DNA of 64,000 bases from Janthinobacterium sp. LM6 (GTDB taxonomy: Bacteria; Pseudomonadota; Gammaproteobacteria; Burkholderiales; Burkholderiaceae_D), in the NCBI RefSeq assembly GCF_002002885.1, contig NZ_CP019510.1:1116001-1180000 (forward strand), given 5' to 3'. Below are positions 57,058 to 64,000 of the stretch, piece after piece; positions within the stretch are counted from its first letter, which is position 1, and each line of letters opens with the position of its first letter. The translations under genes were made by a program, and so were the position numbers. Under the pieces are notes generated by a model that ran no database searches, was not told where the DNA came from, and worked only from the letters and a program-made list of their open reading frames with translations.

Positions 57058-58206
57058 ATGAATATCGCAACCCACCTGAAAAAAACCACCTTCGCCGTGG
57101 CCGCCCTGCTGGCGGGCGGCGCGGGCCTGATGACGAGCATGGATGGCCGCGCCAGCGATGCCGTTCCCCCCAGCGTGGCTTGCGCGGCGGACAAGGGCTG
57201 GGACATGGCCTGCTTGCGCCAGAGGTACGCGCAGCCCATCGCCAGCTGGCCCCGTCCCCAGGTGGCCGACGGCGTTACGCCGCAGGAAATGGCGCCCGTC
57301 TCGGCCATGCCGCCGGCGCAGGTGCCGCCGCAAGTGGCGGCGCTGGGACAGCGCCTGTTCAACGACCCGCGCTTGTCGCGCGCGAACGCGGTGGCCTGCA
57401 TCAGCTGCCACAGTCCCGCCCACAGCTTTGCCGACAGCAAGCGCACCTCCGTCGGCCACGAAGGCCGCCTGGGCCAGCGCAATGCGCCGGGCCTGCTGGG
57501 CGTGGGCCAGCTCAAGCCGCTGTTCTGGGATGGCCGCGCCGCTACCCTGGAAGAGCAGGCGCTGGGCCCCTTGCAGCATCCGGACGAGATGGCCATGGAC
57601 GTGCCGGCCCTGGCGGCCAAGCTGTCCGCGCTCGATGACTATCCGGCGCAGTTCGACGCCGCCTTCGGCCGGGGCGCCGGCGTGACCCTGCCGCGCATCC
57701 TGACGGCGCTGGCCGATTACCAGCGCACTTTGTTGCCGCCTGTCACCCGCTTCGATACCTTCCTGGAAGGCCGGCGCGCGGACTTGAACGACCGCGAGCT
57801 GCTGGGCCTGCACCTGTTCCGCACCAAGGCGCGCTGCATGACCTGCCACAGCGGCGCCTTGCTGACGGACCAGCAATTCCACAACCTGGGATTGACGTAT
57901 TACGGGCGCAAGAAATATGAAGACCTGGGACGCTACCTGGTGACGGGCAAGGATGAGGACGTGGGCAAGTTCCGCACGCCCGGTTTGCGGGGCGTGGCGC
58001 AATCGGGGCCGTGGATGCACAACGGCTTGTTCCCGCAGATGGTGGGTTTGCTGAACATGTACAACGCGGGCATGTCGCGCCCCGTGCCGCAGAATGCGCA
58101 GCAGGCGGCCGATCCGAAGTTTCCCGTCACGTCGCCCCTGCTGCAGCGCTTGCAGCTGACGTCCGATGAAATCATCGCGTTGAAGAGTTTTCTGGAAGTG
58201 CTGTAG
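57058..58206 (+). CDS. Di-heme cytochrome c peroxidase / MauG family protein
   Basis: A 382-residue periplasmic di-heme protein. The N-terminal signal is MNIATHLKKTTFAVAALLAGG. Two heme-attachment motifs, CISCH (114-118) and CMTCH (260-264), match the spacing of bacterial cytochrome c peroxidases and MauG-like enzymes. Other family blocks: LGQRLFNDPRLSRANAVACISCH, RNAPGLLGVG, LFWDGRAATLEEQALGPLQHPDEM, FRTPGLRGVAQSGPWMHNGLF. It could detoxify hydrogen peroxide or modify another protein. Close spacing to the TonB receptor suggests a joint transcript and a role tied to the imported ligand. The start is chosen for the signal peptide. Confidence 0.92.
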   Translation: MNIATHLKKTTFAVAALLAGGAGLMTSMDGRASDAVPPSVACAADKGWDMACLRQRYAQPIASWPRPQVADGVTPQEMAPVSAMPPAQVPPQVAALGQRLFNDPRLSRANAVACISCHSPAHSFADSKRTSVGHEGRLGQRNAPGLLGVGQLKPLFWDGRAATLEEQALGPLQHPDEMAMDVPALAAKLSALDDYPAQFDAAFGRGAGVTLPRILTALADYQRTLLPPVTRFDTFLEGRRADLNDRELLGLHLFRTKARCMTCHSGALLTDQQFHNLGLTYYGRKKYEDLGRYLVTGKDEDVGKFRTPGLRGVAQSGPWMHNGLFPQMVGLLNMYNAGMSRPVPQNAQQAADPKFPVTSPLLQRLQLTSDEIIALKSFLEVL

Positions 58207-58212
58207 CCGCTC

Positions 58213-58236
58213 GGCCGGCTGCGCCCGCAGCCGGCC
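58213..58236 (+). terminator. Terminator-like hairpin after the TonB receptor/peroxidase operon
   Basis: GGCCGGCTGC, a GCCC loop and GCAGCCGGCC form a perfect 10-bp stem seven bases past the stop, followed by a short TTTAT. It is a good stem with a weak T-tract. Confidence 0.7.
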
Positions 58237-58318
58237 TTTATCTGCTTGCGGCGCCGATATTGTATAGACGTTTGGCGCCGCCCAATCTCTCCAAATTCCA
58301 CATTTCAGGGGCTTCCCC

Positions 58319-58338
58319 GATATATTTTCCAAATTGGA
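58319..58338. promoter_or_regulatory. AT-rich palindrome upstream of the six-cysteine peptide cluster
   Basis: TTCCAA-A-TTGGAA with AT-rich flanks (ATTTTCCAA / TTGGAAATT) forms an odd-centred dyad in the sequence before the first small secreted protein. It could be an operator. A TTGACT nearby (near 58357), followed by TAAAAT, is promoter-like but too closely spaced. Positions are approximate to a few bases. Confidence 0.4.
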
Positions 58339-58406
58339 AATTTATCGGAAGGAAACGTTGACTCTAAAATAAGTGCGGTCTATATTCGATTTTGTAGCAA
58401 GCAAAG

Positions 58407-58475
58407 ATGAAATTTCTTACGACTGGTCTGACGCGATTGCCTGAGGCAATTGCCAACATGGAGAGTAGTAAATGA
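58407..58475 (+). CDS. Possible 22-residue upstream ORF coupled to the first six-cysteine peptide
   Basis: An ATG opens a 22-codon frame (MKFLTTGLTRLPEAIANMESSK) whose TGA overlaps the ATG of the next gene (ATGA), an arrangement that normally means translational coupling. A short hairpin ATTGCC-TGA-GGCAAT (58436-58450) lies inside it. Its own ribosome-binding site is weak, and the next gene has an independent GGAGAG site. It may therefore be accidental. Confidence 0.3.
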   Translation: MKFLTTGLTRLPEAIANMESSK

Positions 58476-58657
58476 AAAAGATCGCAGCATTTATTTTTAC
58501 CCTGGGATTGAGTGCTTCCTATGCCTTCGCTTCGGATATCGGCTGCTCTGTCTGCGAGGAAGAATGGCGGGAATGCACGATGCAAAATGGCGACAGGTCC
58601 CCATTTTGCATCGGCAGCTACAAAAACTGTCTGAAAGTCTGCGAGATCGGCGCCTGA
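58472..58657 (+). CDS. Small secreted six-cysteine protein (copy 1)
   Basis: A 61-residue protein not recognised from any named family. A signal peptide (MKKIAAFIFTLGLSASYAFA) is followed by a mature part of about 41 residues with six cysteines spaced C-x2-C-x6-C-x10-C-x6-C-x3-C (SDIGCSVCEEEWREC ... FCIGSYKNCLKVCEIGA). The layout is nearly mirror-symmetric, suggesting a disulfide-stapled helical hairpin. A GGAGAG ribosome-binding site supports the start. Copies 2 and 3 lie 0.5 and 0.8 kb downstream on the same strand. Possible roles include a metal or redox carrier or a secreted peptide; nothing proves any of them. Confidence 0.8.
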   Translation: MKKIAAFIFTLGLSASYAFASDIGCSVCEEEWRECTMQNGDRSPFCIGSYKNCLKVCEIGA

Positions 58658-58742
58658 TATCCGTTTTTTTGTATTGCAAGGCGGCCGGTAGCCGTATTTT
58701 TCACTGGCCGCCCCTCGATCATCCACGCCTCCGATAACACCT

Positions 58743-59123
58743 ATGATGCAGAAAAAAATTAAAACCATCGCCATGTATGGCTTGATCCTGGCGGCCGGCC
58801 TGGGCAGCGGTTACGGCCTGTCCTTGCTGCCTGGCTTGCTCAAAGCGGATTACACGGAAGGCAATTACGCCGCGTATTTCCCGAATGCACAGGCCAAGGT
58901 GGTGCTGTACGGCACGGACTGGTGCGCTTATTGCGCCAAGACGCGCGCGTATTTCAAGGAAAACAAGATCGAATTCGTCGATCTCGATATCGAGAAATCG
59001 CCAGCAGCGAAACAAGCCCATGAAGCACTGGGCGGCGGCGGCGTGCCCGTGGTGTTGATCGGCAACCGCAAGATCCAGGGTTTCAATACGGGCGCGCTGG
59101 AAGCGGCGCTGAAGAAAATCTGA
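58743..59123 (+). CDS. Membrane-anchored glutaredoxin/thioredoxin-fold protein
   Basis: A 126-residue protein. An N-terminal hydrophobic segment (about 8-30, AMYGLILAAGLGSGYGLSLLPG) without an obvious cleavage site anchors it. The C-terminal domain (about 50-126) is glutaredoxin-like: AKVVLYGTDWCAYCAKTRAYFKENKIEFVDLDIE, active site CAYC at 61-64, cis-proline in GGGVPVVLIGN, and the NTGALEAALK end. The fold would lie in the periplasm, unlike classical cytoplasmic glutaredoxins. It sits between copies 1 and 2 of the six-cysteine proteins, suggesting it may oxidise, reduce or shuffle their disulfides. Spacing is 85 and 72 bases. Confidence 0.85.
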   Translation: MMQKKIKTIAMYGLILAAGLGSGYGLSLLPGLLKADYTEGNYAAYFPNAQAKVVLYGTDWCAYCAKTRAYFKENKIEFVDLDIEKSPAAKQAHEALGGGGVPVVLIGNRKIQGFNTGALEAALKKI

Positions 59124-59195
59124 TTGCCGGATGGCGCGTAAGAGACGGCGCGCCATGGATGTACGTCATCGTCTGTCAATTCAACAGGAGTGCTT

Positions 59196-59387
59196 ATGTT
59201 CAAGAAACTGGGTTTCTTTTTGTTTGCCATGGGCGTCAGCGCCTCGTACGCGATCGCCGGCGGCGAACCGGAATGCTATATGCAGTGTGACGACGCTCTG
59301 GACCAGTGCGTGATCGCCCGTCCAGGGTCGGCAGGCGCCTGCACCAAGGTTCATCAGCTCTGCTATAACCGCTGCGCTCAAGACTAG
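59196..59387 (+). CDS. Small secreted six-cysteine protein (copy 2)
   Basis: A 63-residue protein. The signal peptide MFKKLGFFLFAMGVSASYA precedes a mature part of about 42 residues with cysteines spaced C-x3-C-x6-C-x10-C-x6-C-x3-C (PECYMQCDDALDQC ... ACTKVHQLCYNRCAQD). Its signal-peptide DNA differs from copy 3 at only 3 of the first 63 bases, while the mature regions share little beyond the cysteine frame and a CYMxxxDxC-like core. An ACAGGAG ribosome-binding site supports the ATG; a GTG two codons upstream is less likely. The function is unknown. Confidence 0.8.
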   Translation: MFKKLGFFLFAMGVSASYAIAGGEPECYMQCDDALDQCVIARPGSAGACTKVHQLCYNRCAQD

Positions 59388-59478
59388 CATCAAATCAAAT
59401 TCACCGGCTGGCCAGTACGCTGACCAGGCCGGCTGAGTCACCTCATCCGTCCTGCAGTCTTTCCACAAAGGAGTACTT

Positions 59479-59667
59479 ATGTTCAAAAAACTGGGTTTCT
59501 TTTTGTTTGCCATGGGCGTCAGCGCCTCGTACGCCATGGCCAGCAGTAGCGCCGATATTTCGGAATGCCAATCCGAGTGCTATATGGCGCTCGATGCCTG
59601 TGTCATGGAGTTCAGTGTCCCTTCATGCGTCCGTGCCAATAAAGCGTGTCTGCAGCGCTGCGGCTAG
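59479..59667 (+). CDS. Small secreted six-cysteine protein (copy 3)
   Basis: A 62-residue protein. The signal peptide MFKKLGFFLFAMGVSASYA is identical to copy 2, followed by a mature part of about 41 residues with cysteines spaced C-x3-C-x6-C-x8-C-x6-C-x3-C (SECQSECYMALDAC ... SCVRANKACLQRCG). The ribosome-binding site (AAAGGAG) and the bases around it also resemble copy 2, consistent with a tandem duplication covering the 5' part. The protein ends at a terminator, so the cluster probably ends here. Confidence 0.8.
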   Translation: MFKKLGFFLFAMGVSASYAMASSSADISECQSECYMALDACVMEFSVPSCVRANKACLQRCG

Positions 59668-59684
59668 CATGCGCTTGTCAGCGG

Positions 59685-59735
59685 GATAAAGCACGGCGAT
59701 GCTGTTGACAGGCATCGCCGTTTTTTATTTTATCC
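59685..59735. terminator. Bidirectional terminator after the six-cysteine cluster
   Basis: ACGGCGATGC (59693-59702), a 9-base loop and GCATCGCCGT (59712-59721) are followed by TTTTTT. An outer GGGATAAA / TTTATCCCC pairing extends the structure. The cob(I)alamin adenosyltransferase gene converges from the other side and slightly overlaps the right edge. Confidence 0.88.
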
Positions 59736-60284
59736 CCGCGTGCGGTCATGCCGCCACAGCACGTCGCTGCCGCCGGCGAAGCGGTTCAGCACGCGCGACA
59801 GCACGAACAGCAGGTCCGACAGGCGGTTCACGTACTGGCGCGGATGTTCGTGCAGCGGTTCCGCATTGGCCAGCGCGACGATGCTGCGCTCGGCGCGGCG
59901 GCACACGGTGCGGCACACGTGCGCCAGCGAGGCGGCGCGCGAGCCGGCCGGCAGGATGAATTCACTCAAGGCGGGCAAGTCCGCATTGTATTTCGCCAGC
60001 AGGTCGTCGAGGCGCAGCACGTGCTCTTCCTTGATCAACTGGTAGCCGGGGATGCAGATTTCGCCGCCCAGGTCGAACAAATCGTGCTGGATGGCCACCA
60101 GCTCGTCGCGCAAGGCGTCGGGCATGGCTTCGCACAGCAGCAAGCCGATATTGGAGTTCAGTTCGTCCACGTCGCCCATGGCGTGGATGCGGACACTGTC
60201 CTTGCTGGTGCGGCTGCCGTCGCCCAGGCCGGTGCTGCCATTGTCGCCCGTGCGCGTGGCGATTTTCGAAAGTCGGTTGCCCAT
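59730..60284 (-). CDS. PduO-type cob(I)yrinic acid a,c-diamide adenosyltransferase
   Basis: Transfers adenosine from ATP to cob(I)alamin to make adenosylcobalamin. It has 184 residues. Diagnostic blocks: KIATRTGDNGSTGLGDGSRTSKDSVRIHAMGDVDELNS (ATP-binding N-terminus), QHDLFDLGGEIC, FILPAGSRAASLAHVCRTVCRRAERSIVAL and YVNRLSDLLFVLSRVLNRFAG. The start at MGNRLSKIATRTG is the family N-terminus; a longer in-frame extension looks non-coding. No other cobalamin gene is nearby. It is divergent from glcD with a 150-bp gap. Confidence 0.94.
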   Translation of the reverse strand: MGNRLSKIATRTGDNGSTGLGDGSRTSKDSVRIHAMGDVDELNSNIGLLLCEAMPDALRDELVAIQHDLFDLGGEICIPGYQLIKEEHVLRLDDLLAKYNADLPALSEFILPAGSRAASLAHVCRTVCRRAERSIVALANAEPLHEHPRQYVNRLSDLLFVLSRVLNRFAGGSDVLWRHDRTRG

Positions 60285-60434
60285 GATGTCGATCCTGTCA
60301 AGAAGAATGGGGGCAGCATACGACACCGCGCGCCGCCTGGCCCCGGATTTGCCCGCAAATAGGACAAAAAATGCGCTGCGCGCCACTTTTGTGCTTACAA
60401 TCGTTGCACACCCATGCACTTTTGCTCACATCCT

Positions 60435-61925
60435 ATGCTCAATGCCGCCCCTGAATCCGGATCGACCGCCGCGCGCCAGCAAGCCGTCGTCGCGGCCCTG
60501 CTGGCCGTGCTGCCGGCCCGCTGCGTGCTGTCCGACGCGGAAGATACGCGCCCGTACGAATGCGATGGCCTGGCTGCCTACCGCCAGCTGCCGATGGTGG
60601 TGACCCTGCCGGACACGGAGGAACAGGTCATCGCCATCCTCGGCGTCTGCCGCGAGTTGCAGGTGCCGATCGTGCCGCGCGGCGCGGGCACGGGCCTGTC
60701 GGGCGGCGCCTTGCCCATCGCCGACGGCGTGGTGCTGTCGACGGCGCGTTTGAACCGCATCGTGCGTCTTGACGCGTATGCGCGCACGGCCGTGGTGCAG
60801 CCGGGCGTGCGCAACCTGGCCATTTCCGAAGCGGCGGCGCAATATGCCTTGTACTACGCGCCCGACCCTTCCTCGCAGATCGCCTGCAGCATCGGCGGCA
60901 ACGTGGCGGAAAACTCGGGCGGCGTGCATTGCCTGAAATACGGCTTGACCGTGCACAATGTGCTGCGCGTGCGCGTTGTTACTATTGATGGTGACGTGCT
61001 GGAACTGGGCGGCGAATGCCTGGACTCGCCCGGCCTCGATTTGCTGGCCGTTTTTATCGGCTCCGAAGGCATGCTGGGCATCGTCACGGAAGTGACGGTC
61101 AAGCTGATCCCGAAGCCGGCCACGGCGAGGGTCATCATGGCGTCCTTTGACGACGTCGTCACGGGCGGCAATGCCGTGGCCAACGTGATCGCGGCCGGCA
61201 TCATCCCGGCCGGCCTGGAAATGATGGACCGGACGTCGTCGCGCATGGTCGAACCGTTCGTCAAGGCCGGCTACGACATCGACGCGGCGGCCATCTTGCT
61301 GTGCGAAGCCGATGGCACGCACGAGGAAGTGGAAGAGGAAATCGCCCGCATGACGGCCGTGCTGGAAGGGGCGGGCGCCAGCGCCATCGCCGTGTCGCAG
61401 TCGGAAGCGGAGCGCATGAAATTCTGGTCCGGCCGCAAGAACGCCTTTCCCGCCGCGGGGCGCATCTCGCCCGACTACTACTGCATGGACGGCACCATCC
61501 CGCGCAAGCGCCTGGCCGAAGTCCTGACGGGCATCGCCGCCATGGAAACGACGCATGGCTTGCGCTGCGCCAACGTGTTCCACGCGGGCGACGGCAATTT
61601 GCACCCGCTGATCCTGTTCGACGCCAACATGCCCGGCGAATTCGAGCGCGCCGAAGCGTTTGGCGCGGACATCCTGGCCCTGTGCGTGGCCGTCGGCGGC
61701 ACGATTACGGGCGAGCATGGCGTGGGCATGGAAAAGATCAATTCCATGTGCGTGCAGTTTACGCGCGCCGAACTCGATGCCTTCTTTGCCGTCAAGCGCG
61801 CCTTCGATCCCCACGCCTTGCTGAATCCGGACAAGGCGATTCCCACCTTGAACCGCTGCGCCGAATTCGGCAAGATGCATGTGACGGCGGGACGCCTGCC
61901 GTTCGCCAACCTGCCCCGTTTTTAA
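60435..61925 (+). CDS. glcD: Glycolate oxidase FAD-linked subunit
   Basis: Oxidises glycolate (or D-lactate) to glyoxylate with FAD, passing electrons to the GlcE/GlcF subunits. It has 496 residues. The FAD PCMH domain shows VVTLPDTEEQVIAIL, VPRGAGTGLSGGALP and SSQIACSIGGNVAENSGGVHCLKYG, then GSEGMLGIVTEVTVKL. The C-terminal cap contains NVFHAGDGNLHPLILFD, TGEHGVGMEK and a last NPDKAIPT. The start at MLNAAPESGS follows a poor ribosome-binding site; an ATG seven codons upstream is an alternative. First of glcD-E-F. Confidence 0.95.
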   Translation: MLNAAPESGSTAARQQAVVAALLAVLPARCVLSDAEDTRPYECDGLAAYRQLPMVVTLPDTEEQVIAILGVCRELQVPIVPRGAGTGLSGGALPIADGVVLSTARLNRIVRLDAYARTAVVQPGVRNLAISEAAAQYALYYAPDPSSQIACSIGGNVAENSGGVHCLKYGLTVHNVLRVRVVTIDGDVLELGGECLDSPGLDLLAVFIGSEGMLGIVTEVTVKLIPKPATARVIMASFDDVVTGGNAVANVIAAGIIPAGLEMMDRTSSRMVEPFVKAGYDIDAAAILLCEADGTHEEVEEEIARMTAVLEGAGASAIAVSQSEAERMKFWSGRKNAFPAAGRISPDYYCMDGTIPRKRLAEVLTGIAAMETTHGLRCANVFHAGDGNLHPLILFDANMPGEFERAEAFGADILALCVAVGGTITGEHGVGMEKINSMCVQFTRAELDAFFAVKRAFDPHALLNPDKAIPTLNRCAEFGKMHVTAGRLPFANLPRF

Positions 61926-61941
61926 TTTTCCGGAGACTCTT

Positions 61942-63012
61942 TTGCAAGCGATAGCGGAACAATTCAGGCAGCAGATCCTGGCGGCCAGCGCGGCAGGCCT
62001 TCCCTTGCGCCTGCGCGGCGGCGGCACGAAAGACTGGTATGGCCAGCAGCTCGATGGCGAGGTGCTCGATACGCGCGCGTATGCGGGCATTATCGACTAT
62101 GAACCGACGGAACTGGTGATCACGGCCCGCTGCGGCACGCCGCTGGCGGAAATCGAGGCGGCGCTGGCCGCGCGCAACCAGATGCTGGCCTTCGAACCGC
62201 CCCATTTCGGGCCGGGCGCCACGCTGGGCGGCGTCGTCGCCAGCGCCCTGTCCGGCCCGCGCCGCGCCAGCGCAGGAGCCTTGCGCGACTTTGTGCTGGG
62301 CGCCGTGCTGATGGATGGCCACGGCCAGCGTCTGGCCTTCGGCGGGCAAGTCATGAAGAACGTGGCCGGCTACGATGTCTCGCGCCTGCTGGCGGGCTCG
62401 CTGGGCACCCTGGGCCTGATCCTGGAAGTGTCGCTGAAGGTGTTGCCCTTGCCGCTGCGCGAAGCGACCTTGCGCCTGGAATGCGCGGAAATTGCCGCCT
62501 TGCGCATGCTCAATGAATGGGCGGGCAAGCCGCTGCCCATTTCCGCCAGTTGCTGGCATGACGGCGTCTTGAGCGTGCGTCTGTCCGGCGCCGAGGCGGC
62601 CGTGTCGGCGGCCCTGCAATCCTTGAAAGGCGAGCTGCTGGCAGCCGAAGACGCGGCCGCCTTCTGGCTGTCCGTGCGCGAACAGACGCACGATTTCTTC
62701 GCGGGTGCGGGCAGCCTGTGGCGCCTGTCGCTGCCGCCGCACGCCAGCGCCGTGATTTTAAAGGGGCGCCAGCTGATCGAGTGGGGCGGGGCGCAGCGCT
62801 GGCTCAAGCTCGACGGCGACGCCGATGCGCAAGGTGCGCGGCACATCCGCCAGGCCGTGGCCGCGCTTGGGGGCCACGCTACCCTGTTCCGCGGCGGCGA
62901 CAAGGCCGTGGGCGTGTTCCATCCGCTGGCACCGGCCATCGATAAAATCCACCAGCGCCTGCGGCACGCTTTCGACCCGGCCGGCATCTTCAACCCGCAC
63001 AGAATGACTTGA
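61942..63012 (+). CDS. glcE: Glycolate oxidase FAD-binding subunit
   Basis: The second FAD-domain subunit of glycolate oxidase. It has 356 residues. It shows LRGGGTKDWYGQQ, ELVITARCGTPLAEIEAALAARNQMLAFEPPHFGPGATLGGVVASALSGPRR, GQVMKNVAGYDVSRLLAGSLGTLGLILEVSLKV and the terminal FDPAGIFNPHRM. It starts with TTG (LQAIAEQFRQQ), supported by a GGAGA site (61932-61936) at good spacing and by the lack of a nearby ATG. It lies 16 bases after glcD and 4 bases before glcF. Confidence 0.95.
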   Translation: MQAIAEQFRQQILAASAAGLPLRLRGGGTKDWYGQQLDGEVLDTRAYAGIIDYEPTELVITARCGTPLAEIEAALAARNQMLAFEPPHFGPGATLGGVVASALSGPRRASAGALRDFVLGAVLMDGHGQRLAFGGQVMKNVAGYDVSRLLAGSLGTLGLILEVSLKVLPLPLREATLRLECAEIAALRMLNEWAGKPLPISASCWHDGVLSVRLSGAEAAVSAALQSLKGELLAAEDAAAFWLSVREQTHDFFAGAGSLWRLSLPPHASAVILKGRQLIEWGGAQRWLKLDGDADAQGARHIRQAVAALGGHATLFRGGDKAVGVFHPLAPAIDKIHQRLRHAFDPAGIFNPHRMT

Positions 63013-63016
63013 GCGC

Positions 63017-64000
63017 ATGCAAACCAATCTCGCCGATTTCATCAAGAACACGCCGGCAGGCGACGAAGCCGAAGCCATCCTGCGCGCCTGCGTGCATTGC
63101 GGCTTTTGCACGGCCACCTGTCCCACCTACCAGCTGCTGGGCGATGAACTCGATGGCCCGCGCGGACGCATCTACCTGATCAAGCAGGTATTGGAGGGCG
63201 CACCCGTCACGGCCAAGACGCAGATGCACCTGGACCGCTGTCTGACCTGCCGCAACTGCGAGTCGACCTGTCCCTCGGGCGTGCAGTACGGGCGCCTGGT
63301 CGACATCGGCCGCAACGTCGTCGAGCAGCGCGTGCAGCGCCCCTTGCGCGAACGGGCGCTGCGCTTCGCCCTGAAGGAAGCGCTGCCGCGCCGCTGGCTG
63401 TTTACGCCCGCGTACAAGGCGGGCCAGGCGCTGCGGCCCTTGCTGTCGAAAGGCTTGCAGGACAAGCTACGTCCCGGAGAAAAGGCCGGGACATGGCCCG
63501 CGCGCCGGCATGCGCGCAGCATGCTGCTGCTTGACGGCTGCGTGCAGCCGGCCATGTCGCCGAACATCAACGCGGCCACGGCGCGCGTGCTCGATGCGCT
63601 CGGCGTGCAGTTGATCGTCGCGCCGAAGGCCAGCTGCTGCGGTGCGCTGCGCCATCACTTGAACGACCAGGAAGCGGCGCTGGACGACATGCGCCGCAAT
63701 ATCGACGCCTGGTGGCCCTACGTAGACTGCGTGGACAGCGCGGAAGCCATCGTCATGACGGCGTCCGGCTGCGGCGCCACGGTGAAGGAATACGGCCATC
63801 TGCTGGCGCACGACGCCCGCTATGCGGACAAGGCGCGGCGCATCGCAGAATTGACGCGCGACTTGTCCGAGATCATGCCCGCATTTGAGGCGGAACTGGT
63901 GGCGCTGCTGAAAGGGCGCATCGGCAAAAGAGTGGCGTACCACCCGCCGTGCACCCTGCAGCACGGCCAGCAGGTGCGCGGCAAGGTGGAGCAGGTGCTG
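63017..64000 (+). CDS. glcF: Glycolate oxidase iron-sulfur subunit, 3' end cut by the window
   Basis: The electron-transfer subunit carrying two [4Fe-4S] clusters. 328 codons are visible and the frame is still open at the window end; the family length is near 405-410. The clusters are bound by CVHCGFCTATCPTY (CxxCxxCxxxCP) and CLTCRNCESTCPSGVQYG. The CCG-type domains contain LLDGCVQP, ASCCGALRHHL, TASGCGATVKEYG and the start of a second repeat, VAYHPPCTLQH. It follows glcE by four bases. Confidence 0.95.
   Translation, partial: MQTNLADFIKNTPAGDEAEAILRACVHCGFCTATCPTYQLLGDELDGPRGRIYLIKQVLEGAPVTAKTQMHLDRCLTCRNCESTCPSGVQYGRLVDIGRNVVEQRVQRPLRERALRFALKEALPRRWLFTPAYKAGQALRPLLSKGLQDKLRPGEKAGTWPARRHARSMLLLDGCVQPAMSPNINAATARVLDALGVQLIVAPKASCCGALRHHLNDQEAALDDMRRNIDAWWPYVDCVDSAEAIVMTASGCGATVKEYGHLLAHDARYADKARRIAELTRDLSEIMPAFEAELVALLKGRIGKRVAYHPPCTLQHGQQVRGKVEQVL

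Noticed and set aside
58459-58475. Five-codon ORF MESSK ending at the first six-cysteine gene
   Set aside because: It is the in-frame end of the 22-codon upstream ORF; too short to stand alone.

Overview
The window is about 64 kb of GC-rich, densely coded chromosome from a Gram-negative bacterium. Gene content and order (dusB-fis, xseB-ispA-dxs, ruvCAB, a TPP-riboswitch thi operon, a ThrB2-type homoserine kinase close to a DUF2782 gene and polA, glcDEF), together with BPSS1780-type, DUF2782 and Gram-negative-porin families, point to a betaproteobacterium of the Burkholderiales. Oxalobacteraceae, Janthinobacterium-like, is my best guess. That is inference from gene flavour: no rRNA or tRNA gene is present. 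I see no prophage, insertion sequence, CRISPR array or integron.

Layout. 0-9 kb is housekeeping on the + strand: the end of tyrS, dtd, a PEBP-like protein, a histidine phosphatase, dusB-fis, purH, ruvC-ruvA-ruvB and a YaiI-family gene. 9-15.6 kb is on the - strand: a predicted lipid-anchored ice-binding protein with four Ig-like repeats in one operon with an OmpA-like protein, a DUF2147 protein, and valS. 15.7-25.9 kb is envelope and signalling: a Sel1/ankyrin protein, a porin, a GGDEF-EAL protein, a Crp/Fnr regulator, a hybrid histidine kinase, a REC-PAS protein without an output domain, and a small membrane protein. 25.9-30.5 kb is the thiamine operon thiC-S-G-D-E behind a TPP riboswitch. 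30.5-38.5 kb holds a REC-ANTAR regulator, glutathione-dependent formaldehyde dehydrogenase, an exported Gln/Met-rich coiled-coil protein, uvrD, a membrane protein, thrB and a DUF2782 protein. 38.7-48.6 kb holds polA, a Tat-exported dienelactone hydrolase, a ZIP metal transporter, an ABC-F ATPase preceded by a strong leader ORF, a sulfurtransferase, an EamA transporter and a Rieske oxygenase. 49-54.3 kb is xseB-ispA-dxs and a FUSC protein. 54.3-58.2 kb is a TonB receptor and di-heme peroxidase pair behind a Fur-box-like site. 58.2-59.7 kb is a cluster of three small secreted six-cysteine proteins and a membrane-anchored glutaredoxin-like protein. 59.7-64 kb is a cob(I)alamin adenosyltransferase and glcD-E-F, with glcF cut by the window end.

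The least explained part is the cluster at 58.2-59.7 kb. Three tiny exported proteins share an almost symmetrical six-cysteine pattern. Two of them have nearly identical signal-peptide DNA but divergent mature parts, and a periplasm-facing CxxC protein sits among them. Other points worth a second look are the leader ORF in front of the ABC-F gene, the lipoprotein ice-binding/OmpA operon, the TonB-receptor/di-heme-peroxidase pair, a 122-bp inverted-repeat element that starts right after a stop codon, possible leaderless starts for ruvC and uvrD, and a ZIP gene with no ordinary start codon near its ribosome-binding site.
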